Below are positions 8,520-17,242 of a stretch of DNA of 64,000 nt, piece after piece; position 1 is the first letter of the stretch, and each line of letters opens with the position of its first letter. The notes below the pieces were generated by a model. It had not been told where the DNA came from, searched no databases, and saw only the letters and a list, made by a program, of their open reading frames with translations. Location of the stretch: IMG/VR virus record IMGVR_UViG_3300009159_000048, positions 1 to 64,000 of that record; one strand, given 5' to 3'. Origin of the DNA: a virus. The translations under genes and the position numbers were made by a program.

Positions 8520-9107
8520 ATGAAAAGATTTTCTGAAATACAAAAAAACTCCAAAAGTATCAAAAGAGTATTCGAAGCAGAAGGAGATGAACTAAAGTCA
8601 AACTTACCTTCAAATTATGAAGATATGTCTAAAGAAGAGTTAATAAAATTAATGTCTGGTAAACAAAAATCAGAAGAAGAGAGAGAAGAAAAATCAGAGG
8701 AAAAAGAAGAAGTTCAAGTTTCTGAAGGTGGAGATGTTTCTAAATTCATTTCTAAATTATTAGAATCAAGAGAAATGGCTCAAGTTTATCACTGGACTGT
8801 TAAAGGTGATATGGGTTCACACGCAGCTCACTTAGCTTTACAAACTTATTATGAAGAAGTTATTGAATTTATTGATGACATCGTTGAAATCTATCAAGGT
8901 CAATATGGTCTTATTGAAGAATATGATGTAATTGACACAACAGATTCTAAATCAAAAGATAAATTAGACTATTTTAAGGAAACTGTTGAGTATGTTAAAA
9001 GTGAAAGAACCTGTATTAAATCGGAAGACACACACATTCACAATATTATTGATGAATTAATTGCTTTACAATATAAGACAATTTACAAATTAACTTACAA
9101 TAAATAA
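8520..9107 (+). CDS. Tagged Dps/ferritin-like protein (DUF5856-type)
   Basis: 195 residues. Residues 1-21 (MKRFSEIQ...RVFEAE, then GDE) look like a targeting tag ending in a possible E|G cleavage site. Residues 25-70 are an acidic linker. The rest is a four-helix ferritin-like fold: MAQVYHWTVKGDMGSHAAH, then YYEEVIEFIDDIVEIYQG. Candidate ferroxidase ligands are H91, H101 or H104, E112/E113, D119 and E123, comparable to Dps H-W...H...D-x3-E. Dps proteins oxidise iron, sequester it and protect DNA. A tagged version might be packaged with the genome. The N-terminal extension is unusual for Dps. The gene ends at a bidirectional hairpin. Confidence 0.65.
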   Translation: MKRFSEIQKNSKSIKRVFEAEGDELKSNLPSNYEDMSKEELIKLMSGKQKSEEEREEKSEEKEEVQVSEGGDVSKFISKLLESREMAQVYHWTVKGDMGSHAAHLALQTYYEEVIEFIDDIVEIYQGQYGLIEEYDVIDTTDSKSKDKLDYFKETVEYVKSERTCIKSEDTHIHNIIDELIALQYKTIYKLTYNK

Positions 9108-9120
9108 ATTACTTTTAATA

Positions 9121-9150
9121 AAAAAACCACTCTTAAAGAGTGGTTTTTTT
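9121..9150. terminator. Bidirectional terminator hairpin
   Basis: AAAAAACCACTCTT / AAGAGTGGTTTTTT between the convergent Dps-like gene and the 105-aa tagged gene. Confidence 0.85.
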
Positions 9151-9466
9151 ATTTAGTTTCAGTGTATAAGTATTTCCTTCCACTATCATTATAATCTTTA
9201 AGATTAGAAACAACATTATCTAATTTATCTAAAATATTATCAACATCTTTTTTAGCAACTTGTAAAGAAGCTATAGAATCGTCGATTTGGTCATTTCCTT
9301 TACTTGATTCATTTTTATAGTTATTTAACTCATTTAATAACGACTCTAAAAAATCACTTTTATCATCAATAAAAGCCATCATTTCTTTAACACTCTCAAC
9401 AATCTCACCTATTCTTTCTATAGAAATATCTAATTGTTCCGATTCATTAAATCTTTTAATTTTCAT
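9149..9466 (-). CDS. Small tagged coiled-coil protein
   Basis: 105 residues, starting MKIKRFNESEQLD (F-N-E | S fits the cleavage rule), followed by heptad-like helices with regular I/L/V spacing (VDNILDKLDNVVSNLK). Probably a coiled coil. Divergent from the gene at 9501 with a shared palindromic AT element between them. No family recognised. Confidence 0.55.
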   Translation of the reverse strand: MKIKRFNESEQLDISIERIGEIVESVKEMMAFIDDKSDFLESLLNELNNYKNESSKGNDQIDDSIASLQVAKKDVDNILDKLDNVVSNLKDYNDSGRKYLYTETK

Positions 9467-9482
9467 AATATACTTTTAGGAT

Positions 9483-9498
9483 TTAATATATATATTAA
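9483..9498. promoter_or_regulatory. Palindromic TTAATATATATATTAA element between divergent genes
   Basis: A perfect 16-base palindrome that presents the TTAATATATA element to both strands, 16 bases from the minus start (9466) and 2 bases from the plus start (9501). Confidence 0.45.
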
Positions 9499-9500
9499 TT

Positions 9501-10181
9501 ATGAAAATTAGAAATAGACTTATTCTTGAGTTTACAGAATTCAACATACAAAGAATGAATCCAGATTCAGCAAGAGCTTCTATTCATGTCGATGATCCAC
9601 AATTATCAATTGATGCTTTTGATAAACACCAAGATGGTATCAGACAAGCACTTTCTAGAATTAATGATATCCTTTATAAGGTAAAAGGATCTACCGCTTA
9701 TAGTAACTTAAGAAGTAAATTATCATTAGATGATCAAGATATTCAAAGTATGAAAATACTTAGAATTGTAAAAAATGAAACTCTAAAATACACAGCTTAC
9801 ATTACATTAGTAATTGATGACGAGGAATATTGGGGAGAAGTAGAAGATGTTGTTGGCCTAAATCCAATTTTCTCATCTGAATTGTTTAAGGATTTTGATT
9901 TATTACAACCAAAAGAATGGGTTATCAAAATAAAAGGGTTAGTAATTAAAACTTTAAGAACTTGGTTAAAACCAGAAAATGGTAATTATAAATTATTAAA
10001 TAATGAAGTAATTTGTTACTCTACAGAAACTGGTAGACAATTAAGTATGCAACAAGGTATCGAAATAGAGGTATTAAAGTCATATGATAACAAAATTGTT
10101 ATTAAACACGAATCTGATACATATAACCTAATCGGAGATAATTTTATTTACTTTAATTGGTGGTTTGAAAAAGTAGATTAA
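9501..10181 (+). CDS. Tagged protein of unknown function
   Basis: 226 residues. The start MKIRNRLILEFTEFN is a divergent version of the tag, with LILE as a possible cleavage context. The body is mixed alpha/beta (YTAYITLVIDDEEYWGEVEDV, then EWVIKIKGLVIKTLRTWLKPENG) without recognisable catalytic motifs. The C-terminal 70 residues are beta-rich. Its stop overlaps the stop of the convergent 66-aa gene by four bases. It may be a virion protein, judged only from the tag and position. Confidence 0.55.
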   Translation: MKIRNRLILEFTEFNIQRMNPDSARASIHVDDPQLSIDAFDKHQDGIRQALSRINDILYKVKGSTAYSNLRSKLSLDDQDIQSMKILRIVKNETLKYTAYITLVIDDEEYWGEVEDVVGLNPIFSSELFKDFDLLQPKEWVIKIKGLVIKTLRTWLKPENGNYKLLNNEVICYSTETGRQLSMQQGIEIEVLKSYDNKIVIKHESDTYNLIGDNFIYFNWWFEKVD

Positions 10182-10378
10182 TCTAATCTTCCTTCTCTTA
10201 TTACTATTTTTGAGAACCCCATTTCAGCACCAATAATTGGTAAATCAATAAACTCTGGTTTTATATCTAGTAAAAACCCAATTTCATTTACTTCTATAAT
10301 TATACCCTCTGCATATTTTTTATCCCAATTAAAATACACCTCGTCACCAACAATACAATCAATAGTTAATTTTTTCAT
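10178..10378 (-). CDS. Small beta-rich protein
   Basis: 66 residues (MKKLTIDCIVGDEVYFNWDKKYAEG...), probably a small beta-barrel; the VGDEVYFNWD and EGIIIEV segments resemble SH3/KOW-like barrels. Located 3' of the tail fibre genes on the same strand and 15 bp after the fibre gene stop, so it may be translated from the same message. No family recognised. Confidence 0.5.
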   Translation of the reverse strand: MKKLTIDCIVGDEVYFNWDKKYAEGIIIEVNEIGFLLDIKPEFIDLPIIGAEMGFSKIVIREGRLD

Positions 10379-10393
10379 TTTAATTTAATTTTT

Positions 10394-11956
10394 TTATATA
10401 CTAAAAACAGCAACTGATATACCAACCGGGTCATTATTATCCCAGTCAGTAGTACCTCCATTAATCCTAGCTGAAGCGATTATTATTATCTCAATATATG
10501 TAGTAGTTTTGAGTTTAACCAAAGTTTGAAATTTATAGTCGTTAACATTACCATTATTGTTATCACAATTAACAAAACAAAAATAATTTGTATTAGGTAA
10601 AGCTGTTGGAAAAGTCAACCTAAATGTAAGACTTTGATCTGTCACAGCACTCAAGTATGTGTAGGTAACAACACCACCAAGATAATCGGATCCGGTTGTA
10701 TTAGCAACACCATATGCAGCATTAGCTGCATTTCGTTTTACTTCTGTATGAATTATATAAGTATTTTTTACAACAGTACCAACTCCAGTTGATAAACCAG
10801 AAACTAAATGAGCTCTTCCATTTAATACAGTTTTTCCATTCACATAAAAACCATTACCACCAATAAGTGGTAAGTCACTTCTACCACTCATATACATTCT
10901 AAATTCATATCCACCAGGAGCACCACCAATATTTATAACACCAGATGTTGAATGAGTATTAATATAGTGTGTATCTCTAACTTGATAAACTGAATAGGTA
11001 TCATAGTTCTGAAAAGTTAACCTAAGTGAAGATCCAGCAACTGAATTATAGATAGCAAAACTAACACCACCACCAGTAAATGGGAAAAACTCAAATTGTT
11101 TTGATCCACCTATCTGAACAGCACCAGAATTATATGCACCGTTAGTACCAAGTGGAACGGAGTTAAACCAACATCTATTTGCACCACCTGTTATTGCAAC
11201 ATTTGATCCAACAGTAAGAGATCCATCTACAGTTAATTTATTAGCGGGTGTTGTATATCCCAAACCAAGAGATCCATAAACATATAAATTACCAGAACTA
11301 GGGATAAATTGTAATCTACTAGATGATACTTTATTAGTACCACCAGAAACAGCTGAAAAGAAAGAAATATAATGTGTAGTAGCAGAAGCGGTATCATTAG
11401 TGACCGCAATATATGATGCGGTTCCAACACTTATCTGTGAAGTATTTTCCCATTGAGGGGAACTAGCTCCAGTTATTAAAACTTTACCAAGAGAATCATT
11501 TTGAATTCTTGCAATCGCTAATGCACCAGTTGCTACATTGGTAGCATTTAATTGTGTAATACTTCCACCAAATCCTATAAATCCAGTCACACCGTTTGAT
11601 TTTATATTACCATTGACATCTAATTTTTCAGATGCAAGTGTTTCATTTGCATACCCAATACCAACATAAGTACCATTATCAGTCATTAATGAATCACCTA
11701 ATCCAGTAGTAAGTGTAAATTTAGGTATTCTAGCTACTGTACCATTACCTGTAATGGCAACAGTGTTCTCACTTGAATAGGTAGTACCAGTCCAATAATA
11801 CGGCAATGTGTCATTTAAGTCCCAAATTCTCATACCGGCATATTTATAAGGAATCAAATCTCTATGTGTATAGAAACATGATGGACCAACTACAAATCTA
11901 TTATCGATTGGATTGGCCGTGTTTACTTGAAAATTATCTACTAATTGTATTGACAT
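10394..11956 (-). CDS. Tail fibre-like protein
   Basis: 520 residues rich in G, S, T, N and aromatic residues with few charges, typical of trimeric fibres. The segment YVGIGYANETLASEKLDVNGNI is the kind of repeat seen in distal fibre and baseplate-fibre proteins ahead of a shaft of short beta repeats (KLTVDGSLTVGSNVAITG). The C-terminal 110 residues (TYIIHTEVKR... YTYLSAVTDQSLTFRLTFP) may form the receptor-binding head. It recognises the host surface at the start of infection. It follows two paralogous structural genes on the same strand, 18 bp after the nearer one. Confidence 0.7.
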   Translation of the reverse strand: MSIQLVDNFQVNTANPIDNRFVVGPSCFYTHRDLIPYKYAGMRIWDLNDTLPYYWTGTTYSSENTVAITGNGTVARIPKFTLTTGLGDSLMTDNGTYVGIGYANETLASEKLDVNGNIKSNGVTGFIGFGGSITQLNATNVATGALAIARIQNDSLGKVLITGASSPQWENTSQISVGTASYIAVTNDTASATTHYISFFSAVSGGTNKVSSSRLQFIPSSGNLYVYGSLGLGYTTPANKLTVDGSLTVGSNVAITGGANRCWFNSVPLGTNGAYNSGAVQIGGSKQFEFFPFTGGGVSFAIYNSVAGSSLRLTFQNYDTYSVYQVRDTHYINTHSTSGVINIGGAPGGYEFRMYMSGRSDLPLIGGNGFYVNGKTVLNGRAHLVSGLSTGVGTVVKNTYIIHTEVKRNAANAAYGVANTTGSDYLGGVVTYTYLSAVTDQSLTFRLTFPTALPNTNYFCFVNCDNNNGNVNDYKFQTLVKLKTTTYIEIIIIASARINGGTTDWDNNDPVGISVAVFSI

Positions 11957-11974
11957 AAACTATATATAAAATTT

Positions 11975-13477
11975 TTAGAACATGAATTGAAAATTTTGTG
12001 ATGGTGGTCCTATCTGAGGAACAGAACTCCATTTATAAACATAAAAGTCTTTACCAGCCCATAAACCAGTAGGTGATGATAATATAGAATAAGTTGCTGA
12101 GAAAGAAGCTGAGCAAGTATTTCCTAAACCATCATAAATATTTGATAAGGTTCCATAATCAAAATCATAAATAAAGTAATAGTTTCCGATTCCAGAAATA
12201 TCAATAAGTTTATCACTCTTAGGTTCAACTATTTTACTTAAATTAATAAGTTCTATTGATGTCATATTGTTAACTGAGCTAAATCCATAAAAGAATGGAT
12301 AAACTCCACTAATACTTGTAGTAGCACTATTGGACTGAGTACCATCAGAGACAGTAATTGTAAAATTAGTAGTACTGGCAGTAATTGGAGAAATTACTAT
12401 TCCATTAGATGTTGATGTAACACTTGTTGGTGTGTAACCAGCAACTGGTGGATAAATACCAGGTATCATATTTGATAATGATGTTGTTAATGTAGGATGA
12501 GTTCTCTTTTTAATAGTAAACTCAAGAGTTGGAGTAGGAAATGTACCAACTTCAACATAACCAGAATTATAAGGGGGTAAAAGTTTTATTAAACACAATG
12601 GAGGTAAGTAAGGATAAACAACTCTTCTAACCATATCAGATAAAGACTCAACGCTAAAAGTCTCTCCTATTAATACACCATTAACTTGTTGGGGTACTTT
12701 ACGAGAGTCTGAAAACTCAATTGGAAATCCATTTAAGTTTACTGGAGAACCATAAATATTTATTGATGATCCAGTTGTTCCGATATAACTCAACGAAGGA
12801 AGTAATACATCACCCCATTCTAATATACCATTTTGATAAAATAATGTTTTACTATTTGATGCGGACGCACTTGATTCCAAAATTGTTGGTAAACTAAATG
12901 TATTTATTTTAACATAATCATAATCACTTTGTAAAGTAATATCACCATTAACAGATACAAAGTCCAAAGACAATGATTGACTAAAACCAATTACAAGTTG
13001 TGAACGAAAATAAGGAGCAAATTCATAAAGAGCAGATGATGTACCAGCTAAAATAGAAACTTTTGTTGTGTCATTATCTACTGAATCAGTTTTAGTATTG
13101 TATAGAAAAATATCAACATCACTATTTAATAAAGAACTATTCATTATATCGTGTAGTTCAAAATAACTATATGTTCCAGAAAAAGCTCTTTTACCTAAAA
13201 ATATTTTTCTTTTCTGGTCTTTATTTGATGAATCTAAAGTATCAATACCAATATACTCAATATTTGATCCAGAAGCGGTTGTTTCTTTAAATGGAACACT
13301 TGAATATAAAGATAAAATTGTACTTCTTAAAGCATATGGTGATATTTGTTTATTATTATTGTCTTCTAAAGAATTTAAGATATCATTTATATAATCAGGA
13401 GACGGACCAGTTCCGCCCACAAGAGAGTAAGCCAAACTTTCAGTTGAGGTTCCGTTATTTATACTAAATGTTGCCAT
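11975..13477 (-). CDS. Tail/baseplate fibre-associated structural protein (paralogue 1)
   Basis: 500 residues, beta-rich. The N-terminal 270 residues are clearly paralogous to the gene directly upstream (13481-15094): both contain ISP-x2-(L/V)R, EYIGID, K-I-L/F-LGKR, STKISILAGT-like, YAPY and N-x-YGSP-x-N(L/V)NG(F/Y). The C-terminal half contains an immunoglobulin-like stretch (PTLEFTIKKRTHPTLTTSLS, SNGIVISPITASTTNFTITVSDGTQ). Probably a fibre, fibre connector or baseplate decoration. The pair is separated by only 3 bp, so it arose by tandem duplication and is co-translated. Confidence 0.65.
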   Translation of the reverse strand: MATFSINNGTSTESLAYSLVGGTGPSPDYINDILNSLEDNNNKQISPYALRSTILSLYSSVPFKETTASGSNIEYIGIDTLDSSNKDQKRKIFLGKRAFSGTYSYFELHDIMNSSLLNSDVDIFLYNTKTDSVDNDTTKVSILAGTSSALYEFAPYFRSQLVIGFSQSLSLDFVSVNGDITLQSDYDYVKINTFSLPTILESSASASNSKTLFYQNGILEWGDVLLPSLSYIGTTGSSINIYGSPVNLNGFPIEFSDSRKVPQQVNGVLIGETFSVESLSDMVRRVVYPYLPPLCLIKLLPPYNSGYVEVGTFPTPTLEFTIKKRTHPTLTTSLSNMIPGIYPPVAGYTPTSVTSTSNGIVISPITASTTNFTITVSDGTQSNSATTSISGVYPFFYGFSSVNNMTSIELINLSKIVEPKSDKLIDISGIGNYYFIYDFDYGTLSNIYDGLGNTCSASFSATYSILSSPTGLWAGKDFYVYKWSSVPQIGPPSQNFQFMF

Positions 13478-13480
13478 ATA

Positions 13481-15094
13481 TTAAAAAATAAATTCAAATT
13501 GACCATTACCTGTATAACTACAAGTTGCCATAGTTCTGTAAATTCTATAAGTTGTATAAAAAGAAGACAACCCAGCGGTAGAGTAAGTAAATGCTGAAAA
13601 AGTAAGAGAACTCACATCATGTATTATAAATCCATTTCCATCTTTTATTAAAGATAATTCTGGATAACTATATGGATAAGCAAAATATAAATATCCACCA
13701 CCAACAGCAGGCATAACAACCGACTGAGAAGGTCCTGTATAAGGAAAAATAGTTCTACTGGATGTTTGACTAATATGTATATCTTGAATCATATTACTAT
13801 TAAAAACACTACCATAATCACCAAATAAAAGTAAAAACGGATGAACAAATTGTATAGAAGCAGTAGCACTATGTGAGAATCCTGTAGGATAACCAGATGC
13901 AGTAAAGACAGTAGGTACCCACTGGTCAGATGCTGAAAAAACATAATCAATTACACCTGATGCTAAACTCGAAGTAGTACCAGCAGCAGTTCCGCTAAAT
14001 CCATTACCTGGACTTGCTGAAAATGAAAATCCTCCAAATGGAGCAGAATATGTAGTACCAGATATAACAAAATCAGCAATATATTCATTATCATCTCTAG
14101 CATATGAAGTCAAATTATAAGTAACCACTACAGAAGGAGTTGTACCTACTTCTGCAAATGTCGTACCAGTAAAAGGATTCACAACACTAAGGCTTAAAAC
14201 GGGAGGCACATAGGGATAAAGTAATTTTCTCATAACCTCTACAATAGGCCAATTCTGGTAATTACCAGTTACTGATGTAGCGTCATAAGTAAAAGCCGAA
14301 AAAGAAGATCCTATTCCAATACCACCAACTGTTTGAGGTACCATTGCATCTTCAATAAATTCTAAAGAATATCCATTAACATTACTTGGACTACCATAGA
14401 TATTAGTAACTGCCGTTGGACTACCTATATTAGCAATTGTAACATTTGTATCATCCCATCTAAGATATCCATTTGGATAAGTTCCATAATATCTTAAAAT
14501 TCTACCATTAGAAGCAGAAGCAGCAGTTTCTGCAATTGTTGGAAATACAATACCATTAATAGCGACTCTACCTTGTTGAGAAACTATACTTATTGGTCCC
14601 TCAAATAAAGAAGGATTTCTTATCTCTAAATTTATACCTAATGATGATGTTCCAACAACAGATTCTATATAAGGAGCATATGTATGTAAATTTGAATTAG
14701 TACCAGCTAAAATTGAAATCTTGGTTGAACTTTGTGTGGCTGAGTCATCTTTAGTATTAAAGAAATAAATATCAGAACCTAAGGTACTAAGTAAAGTATT
14801 ATCTAAAATATCTAAATTACCAAAAGACCTCTTACCTAGAAGTATCTTTTTCTTGATATCTCTATCATCTGGATTACCAGAATCAATTCCTATATACTCA
14901 TTACTTGTTAATATACCGGGAGTTGTTATCTTAAATGCCGAATTAGCCCATGCTGATAAAAAAGCATCTCTCACATCTCTTGGTGATATTAACTTTTGTG
15001 TATTATCTGGTAATTCTTGAACAACAGAAAAAACATTCTGTTTTCTCACACTCTCGATAATTGTTCCTACGTTTATACTATAAGTAGCCGGCAT
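13481..15094 (-). CDS. Tail/baseplate fibre-associated structural protein (paralogue 2)
   Basis: 537 residues, first gene of the fibre operon, with a TTAATATATA element 18 bases upstream and an AAAGGAAT stretch before the ATG. The N-terminal half matches the downstream paralogue motif by motif (LISPRDVRDAFLS, EYIGIDSG, KKILLGKRSFG, STKISILAGTNS, NIYGSPSNVNGYSLEF). The C-terminal half diverges and contains Ig-like beta sequence. The conserved N-terminal part probably attaches to the same virion site, while the C-terminal part varies. Exact tail location cannot be read from sequence. Confidence 0.65.
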   Translation of the reverse strand: MPATYSINVGTIIESVRKQNVFSVVQELPDNTQKLISPRDVRDAFLSAWANSAFKITTPGILTSNEYIGIDSGNPDDRDIKKKILLGKRSFGNLDILDNTLLSTLGSDIYFFNTKDDSATQSSTKISILAGTNSNLHTYAPYIESVVGTSSLGINLEIRNPSLFEGPISIVSQQGRVAINGIVFPTIAETAASASNGRILRYYGTYPNGYLRWDDTNVTIANIGSPTAVTNIYGSPSNVNGYSLEFIEDAMVPQTVGGIGIGSSFSAFTYDATSVTGNYQNWPIVEVMRKLLYPYVPPVLSLSVVNPFTGTTFAEVGTTPSVVVTYNLTSYARDDNEYIADFVISGTTYSAPFGGFSFSASPGNGFSGTAAGTTSSLASGVIDYVFSASDQWVPTVFTASGYPTGFSHSATASIQFVHPFLLLFGDYGSVFNSNMIQDIHISQTSSRTIFPYTGPSQSVVMPAVGGGYLYFAYPYSYPELSLIKDGNGFIIHDVSSLTFSAFTYSTAGLSSFYTTYRIYRTMATCSYTGNGQFEFIF

Positions 15095-15112
15095 TAATAT
15101 ATTCCTTTTTTG

Positions 15113-15122
15113 TATATATTAA
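15113..15122 (-). promoter_or_regulatory. TTAATATATA element before the fibre operon
   Basis: Minus-strand TTAATATATA 18 bases upstream of the ATG at 15094. Same element as before the tagged genes. Confidence 0.45.
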
Positions 15123-15145
15123 AATATCCAACTACAAATAAAAAA

Positions 15146-15170
15146 GTCTGATAATTAATTACCAGACTTT
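15146..15170 (-). terminator. Weak hairpin ahead of the fibre operon
   Basis: AAGTCTG / CAGACTT around an AT-rich loop. On the minus strand it is followed by T residues. It overlaps the 3' end of the possible 32-aa gene and could end the upstream (15658-15155) transcript. Confidence 0.5.
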
Positions 15171-15253
15171 CTAAATATTTTTTCAATTGATTTTTTTCTT
15201 CTATTTACTCTTAGAATAGAATTATACCAGACTCTAAAATATGGTAAAGGCAT
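15155..15253 (-). CDS. Possible 32-residue basic peptide
   Basis: ATG at 15253 and TAA at 15155 encode MPLPYFRVWYNSILRVNRRK and twelve further residues (ending SGN), a basic peptide with aromatic residues. It fills an otherwise empty gap between the 133-aa gene and the fibre operon. The gene before it stops at 15257, only 3 bp upstream, which favours a real co-transcribed gene. Too short to judge by composition. Confidence 0.35.
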   Translation of the reverse strand: MPLPYFRVWYNSILRVNRRKKSIEKIFRKSGN

Positions 15254-15256
15254 AAT

Positions 15257-15658
15257 TTAATTAAATAAAAAATCTATTCTTAATAAATCTTTTACTTTTG
15301 CTGTTGATAAATTCAAGTCATCAAAGTTAACCCTATCGTGATTAATAGTGATATCAATATCCATCAACTCACTCATTTCTTTTGTGAAACCATCAGGATT
15401 ATTCAAATTTACAGCTCCTTGTATAATATTATTATCTTTGTCTTTAGCAACAGTAGGATTACCATCCTCATCTTTTTCTGTATATTTTTCTAAAATTCTT
15501 TTTTCAGCCTTTAATTTATCCTCAACAATAGAAGAGATTTCTTTTAAAATTCTAGTAAGCCTAAAAGCAGAACCCGCATTTATATCCATTTCAATTAACT
15601 GATTAAGAGCTTCAATAGTTTCAGCGTTTAATTGTGAATTTTTTATTATTATAGACAT
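15257..15658 (-). CDS. Small phage protein, DUF1617-like
   Basis: 133 residues. The start MSIIIKNSQLNAETIEALNQL and the helical LTRILKEISSIVEDKLKAEK region resemble the DUF1617 phage family (small proteins near tail genes, function unknown), followed by DFDDLNLS-type acidic sequence. Lies upstream of the fibre operon and downstream of the methyltransferase on the same strand. The family assignment is tentative. Confidence 0.5.
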   Translation of the reverse strand: MSIIIKNSQLNAETIEALNQLIEMDINAGSAFRLTRILKEISSIVEDKLKAEKRILEKYTEKDEDGNPTVAKDKDNNIIQGAVNLNNPDGFTKEMSELMDIDITINHDRVNFDDLNLSTAKVKDLLRIDFLFN

Positions 15659-15680
15659 AGTTTTTGTTTTATTTTTTATA

Positions 15681-16388
15681 TTATAAATTATTTAATAGGT
15701 TTAATCTTTTATCAATAATGTCAAAATAATTTTTATCCTTTTCGATTAAAATAAAATTTCTATTAAGATTAACACAAGCATGGCCGGTTGTACCAGTACC
15801 AGCAAAACAATCCAAAACAATATCTCCTTCATTACTGTGTTTTTTTATTAAATCAGAAATTAAACTTAAAGGTTTTTGTGTTGGATGTGAATATCTTTCT
15901 TTACCATGACATATTGGATAACTATAATAACCATTATCATATTCAGAGTTAAAAGTTGGTTTTTTTCCCTTTACGAATGTAAAGAAGTACTCAGCAGCAT
16001 TAGATAAATAATTGATTTTAGAATTAACAGGAACAGGATTTGTTTTCATCCAACAACAAACTCTGTGTTGATTGAACTTATATTTATCAGCACATTCTTT
16101 AAGTTCAGTAGATTTCCAAACATCATAAAAAATTACTAAAGTTCCACTGTTTTTTAATACTCTTTTAAATTGTAAAAATAAATTTTCCCAATCAATTTCT
16201 TTTTTATCCCAATCACCAAAATCTATCGAGATATTATATTTAGTCTTTAATTCATCAGGTGTGTTTAAAGAATGTTTTTTAAAATTAGAAGACTTTGATA
16301 TGTTATAAGGAGGGTCAATAATAATAAGACTTACTGAATTATCGTCTACTTTAAGAATTTCTTCATAACAATCACCAAAAATAATCAT
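15681..16388 (-). CDS. N6-adenine/N4-cytosine-type DNA methyltransferase
   Basis: 235 residues with the beta-class order of motifs: catalytic motif IV DPPY at residues 25-28 (LIIIDPPYNISK) near the N-terminus and the SAM-binding motif I FAGTGTTG at 195-202 near the C-terminus, with SHPTQKPLSL just before it. These enzymes transfer methyl groups from SAM to adenine N6 or cytosine N4. DPPY favours adenine. No restriction partner is nearby, so it probably protects phage DNA from host restriction or acts in regulation. A CTAATATATA element lies 4 bases upstream of the ATG. Confidence 0.85.
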   Translation of the reverse strand: MIIFGDCYEEILKVDDNSVSLIIIDPPYNISKSSNFKKHSLNTPDELKTKYNISIDFGDWDKKEIDWENLFLQFKRVLKNSGTLVIFYDVWKSTELKECADKYKFNQHRVCCWMKTNPVPVNSKINYLSNAAEYFFTFVKGKKPTFNSEYDNGYYSYPICHGKERYSHPTQKPLSLISDLIKKHSNEGDIVLDCFAGTGTTGHACVNLNRNFILIEKDKNYFDIIDKRLNLLNNL

Positions 16389-16450
16389 AATTTATATATT
16401 AGACGACATGAGGCTTCTATAAAAAAATATATAAAATAAAAATATACTAT

Positions 16451-17215
16451 ATGAGTATATCAGGATTCTTAAAAGGAATTTTAAACTTACAAAAGAAAGT
16501 AGATTTGAAATTACTACCTTCACAAGGTTTATTTTATAAAGATGATTTTCAACTTTACATAAAGAAGGTAGATTTAACAGATATAATCGAATACGAATAT
16601 AAATATGTAAAAGAAGATTTAGGATTAATCATATCCAAAGTAAAAAAAATTGTTGAGAAAAGTATAATTATAAAAAATGATTATACATTTGATGATATAA
16701 AAAGCGTTGATATTATTTTTTTATTCTTAGAAATAGTTAGATTCTCAAAAGGTAAACCAATAGAAATAGATTATATAGATTCAGGAATAGATAAGAAAAT
16801 TGAATTTAACCCAATATTTTTTAATTACTACAAAATTGATGAATCTACAATGAATCATTATGATGAGGTAAACAAAGAATTTTTTATTGATGATTATAAA
16901 TATTCATTACCAACTATCGGAGTTGAGAACTCACTTACTAACTTTTTAATACACAAGTCAAAATCAATAGACTCAGCATCATACAATAACTATTCATATG
17001 ACTTTACATTTTTTGTTAACGGTAAAAATGTACTATCGTTTTCGGAAATTGAAAATCTAATACAAATATTTAACTTTGATTTAGAAGAAGATGAGAAATT
17101 GAAAATTAAAAAAATAGTAAATAAATTCCAACCTTTACAAAAATACTCACTTATCAAAAATGGAAAATTTATTGATATAAATTCTAAAATAGATTTAGAA
17201 AATATTTGGAAATAA
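16451..17215 (+). CDS. Baseplate hub protein, T4 gp26-like
   Basis: 254 residues. The N-terminal LKLLPSQGLFYKDDFQLYIKK followed by VDLTDIIEYE resembles the LPS-x-G-x-x-Y signature of the T4-like baseplate hub subunit gp26/gp51 group. The rest is alpha/beta and acidic. In T4 these proteins take part in assembling the central baseplate hub. It stands alone on the plus strand between minus-strand genes and ends at a bidirectional hairpin. The assignment rests on the N-terminal signature. Confidence 0.5.
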   Translation: MSISGFLKGILNLQKKVDLKLLPSQGLFYKDDFQLYIKKVDLTDIIEYEYKYVKEDLGLIISKVKKIVEKSIIIKNDYTFDDIKSVDIIFLFLEIVRFSKGKPIEIDYIDSGIDKKIEFNPIFFNYYKIDESTMNHYDEVNKEFFIDDYKYSLPTIGVENSLTNFLIHKSKSIDSASYNNYSYDFTFFVNGKNVLSFSEIENLIQIFNFDLEEDEKLKIKKIVNKFQPLQKYSLIKNGKFIDINSKIDLENIWK

Positions 17216-17217
17216 AA

Positions 17218-17238
17218 AAACCCACTAATAGTGGGTTT
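17218..17238. terminator. Bidirectional terminator hairpin
   Basis: AAACCCACTA / TAGTGGGTTT between the convergent baseplate gene and the Ro60-like gene. Confidence 0.8.
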
Positions 17239-17242
17239 AATT

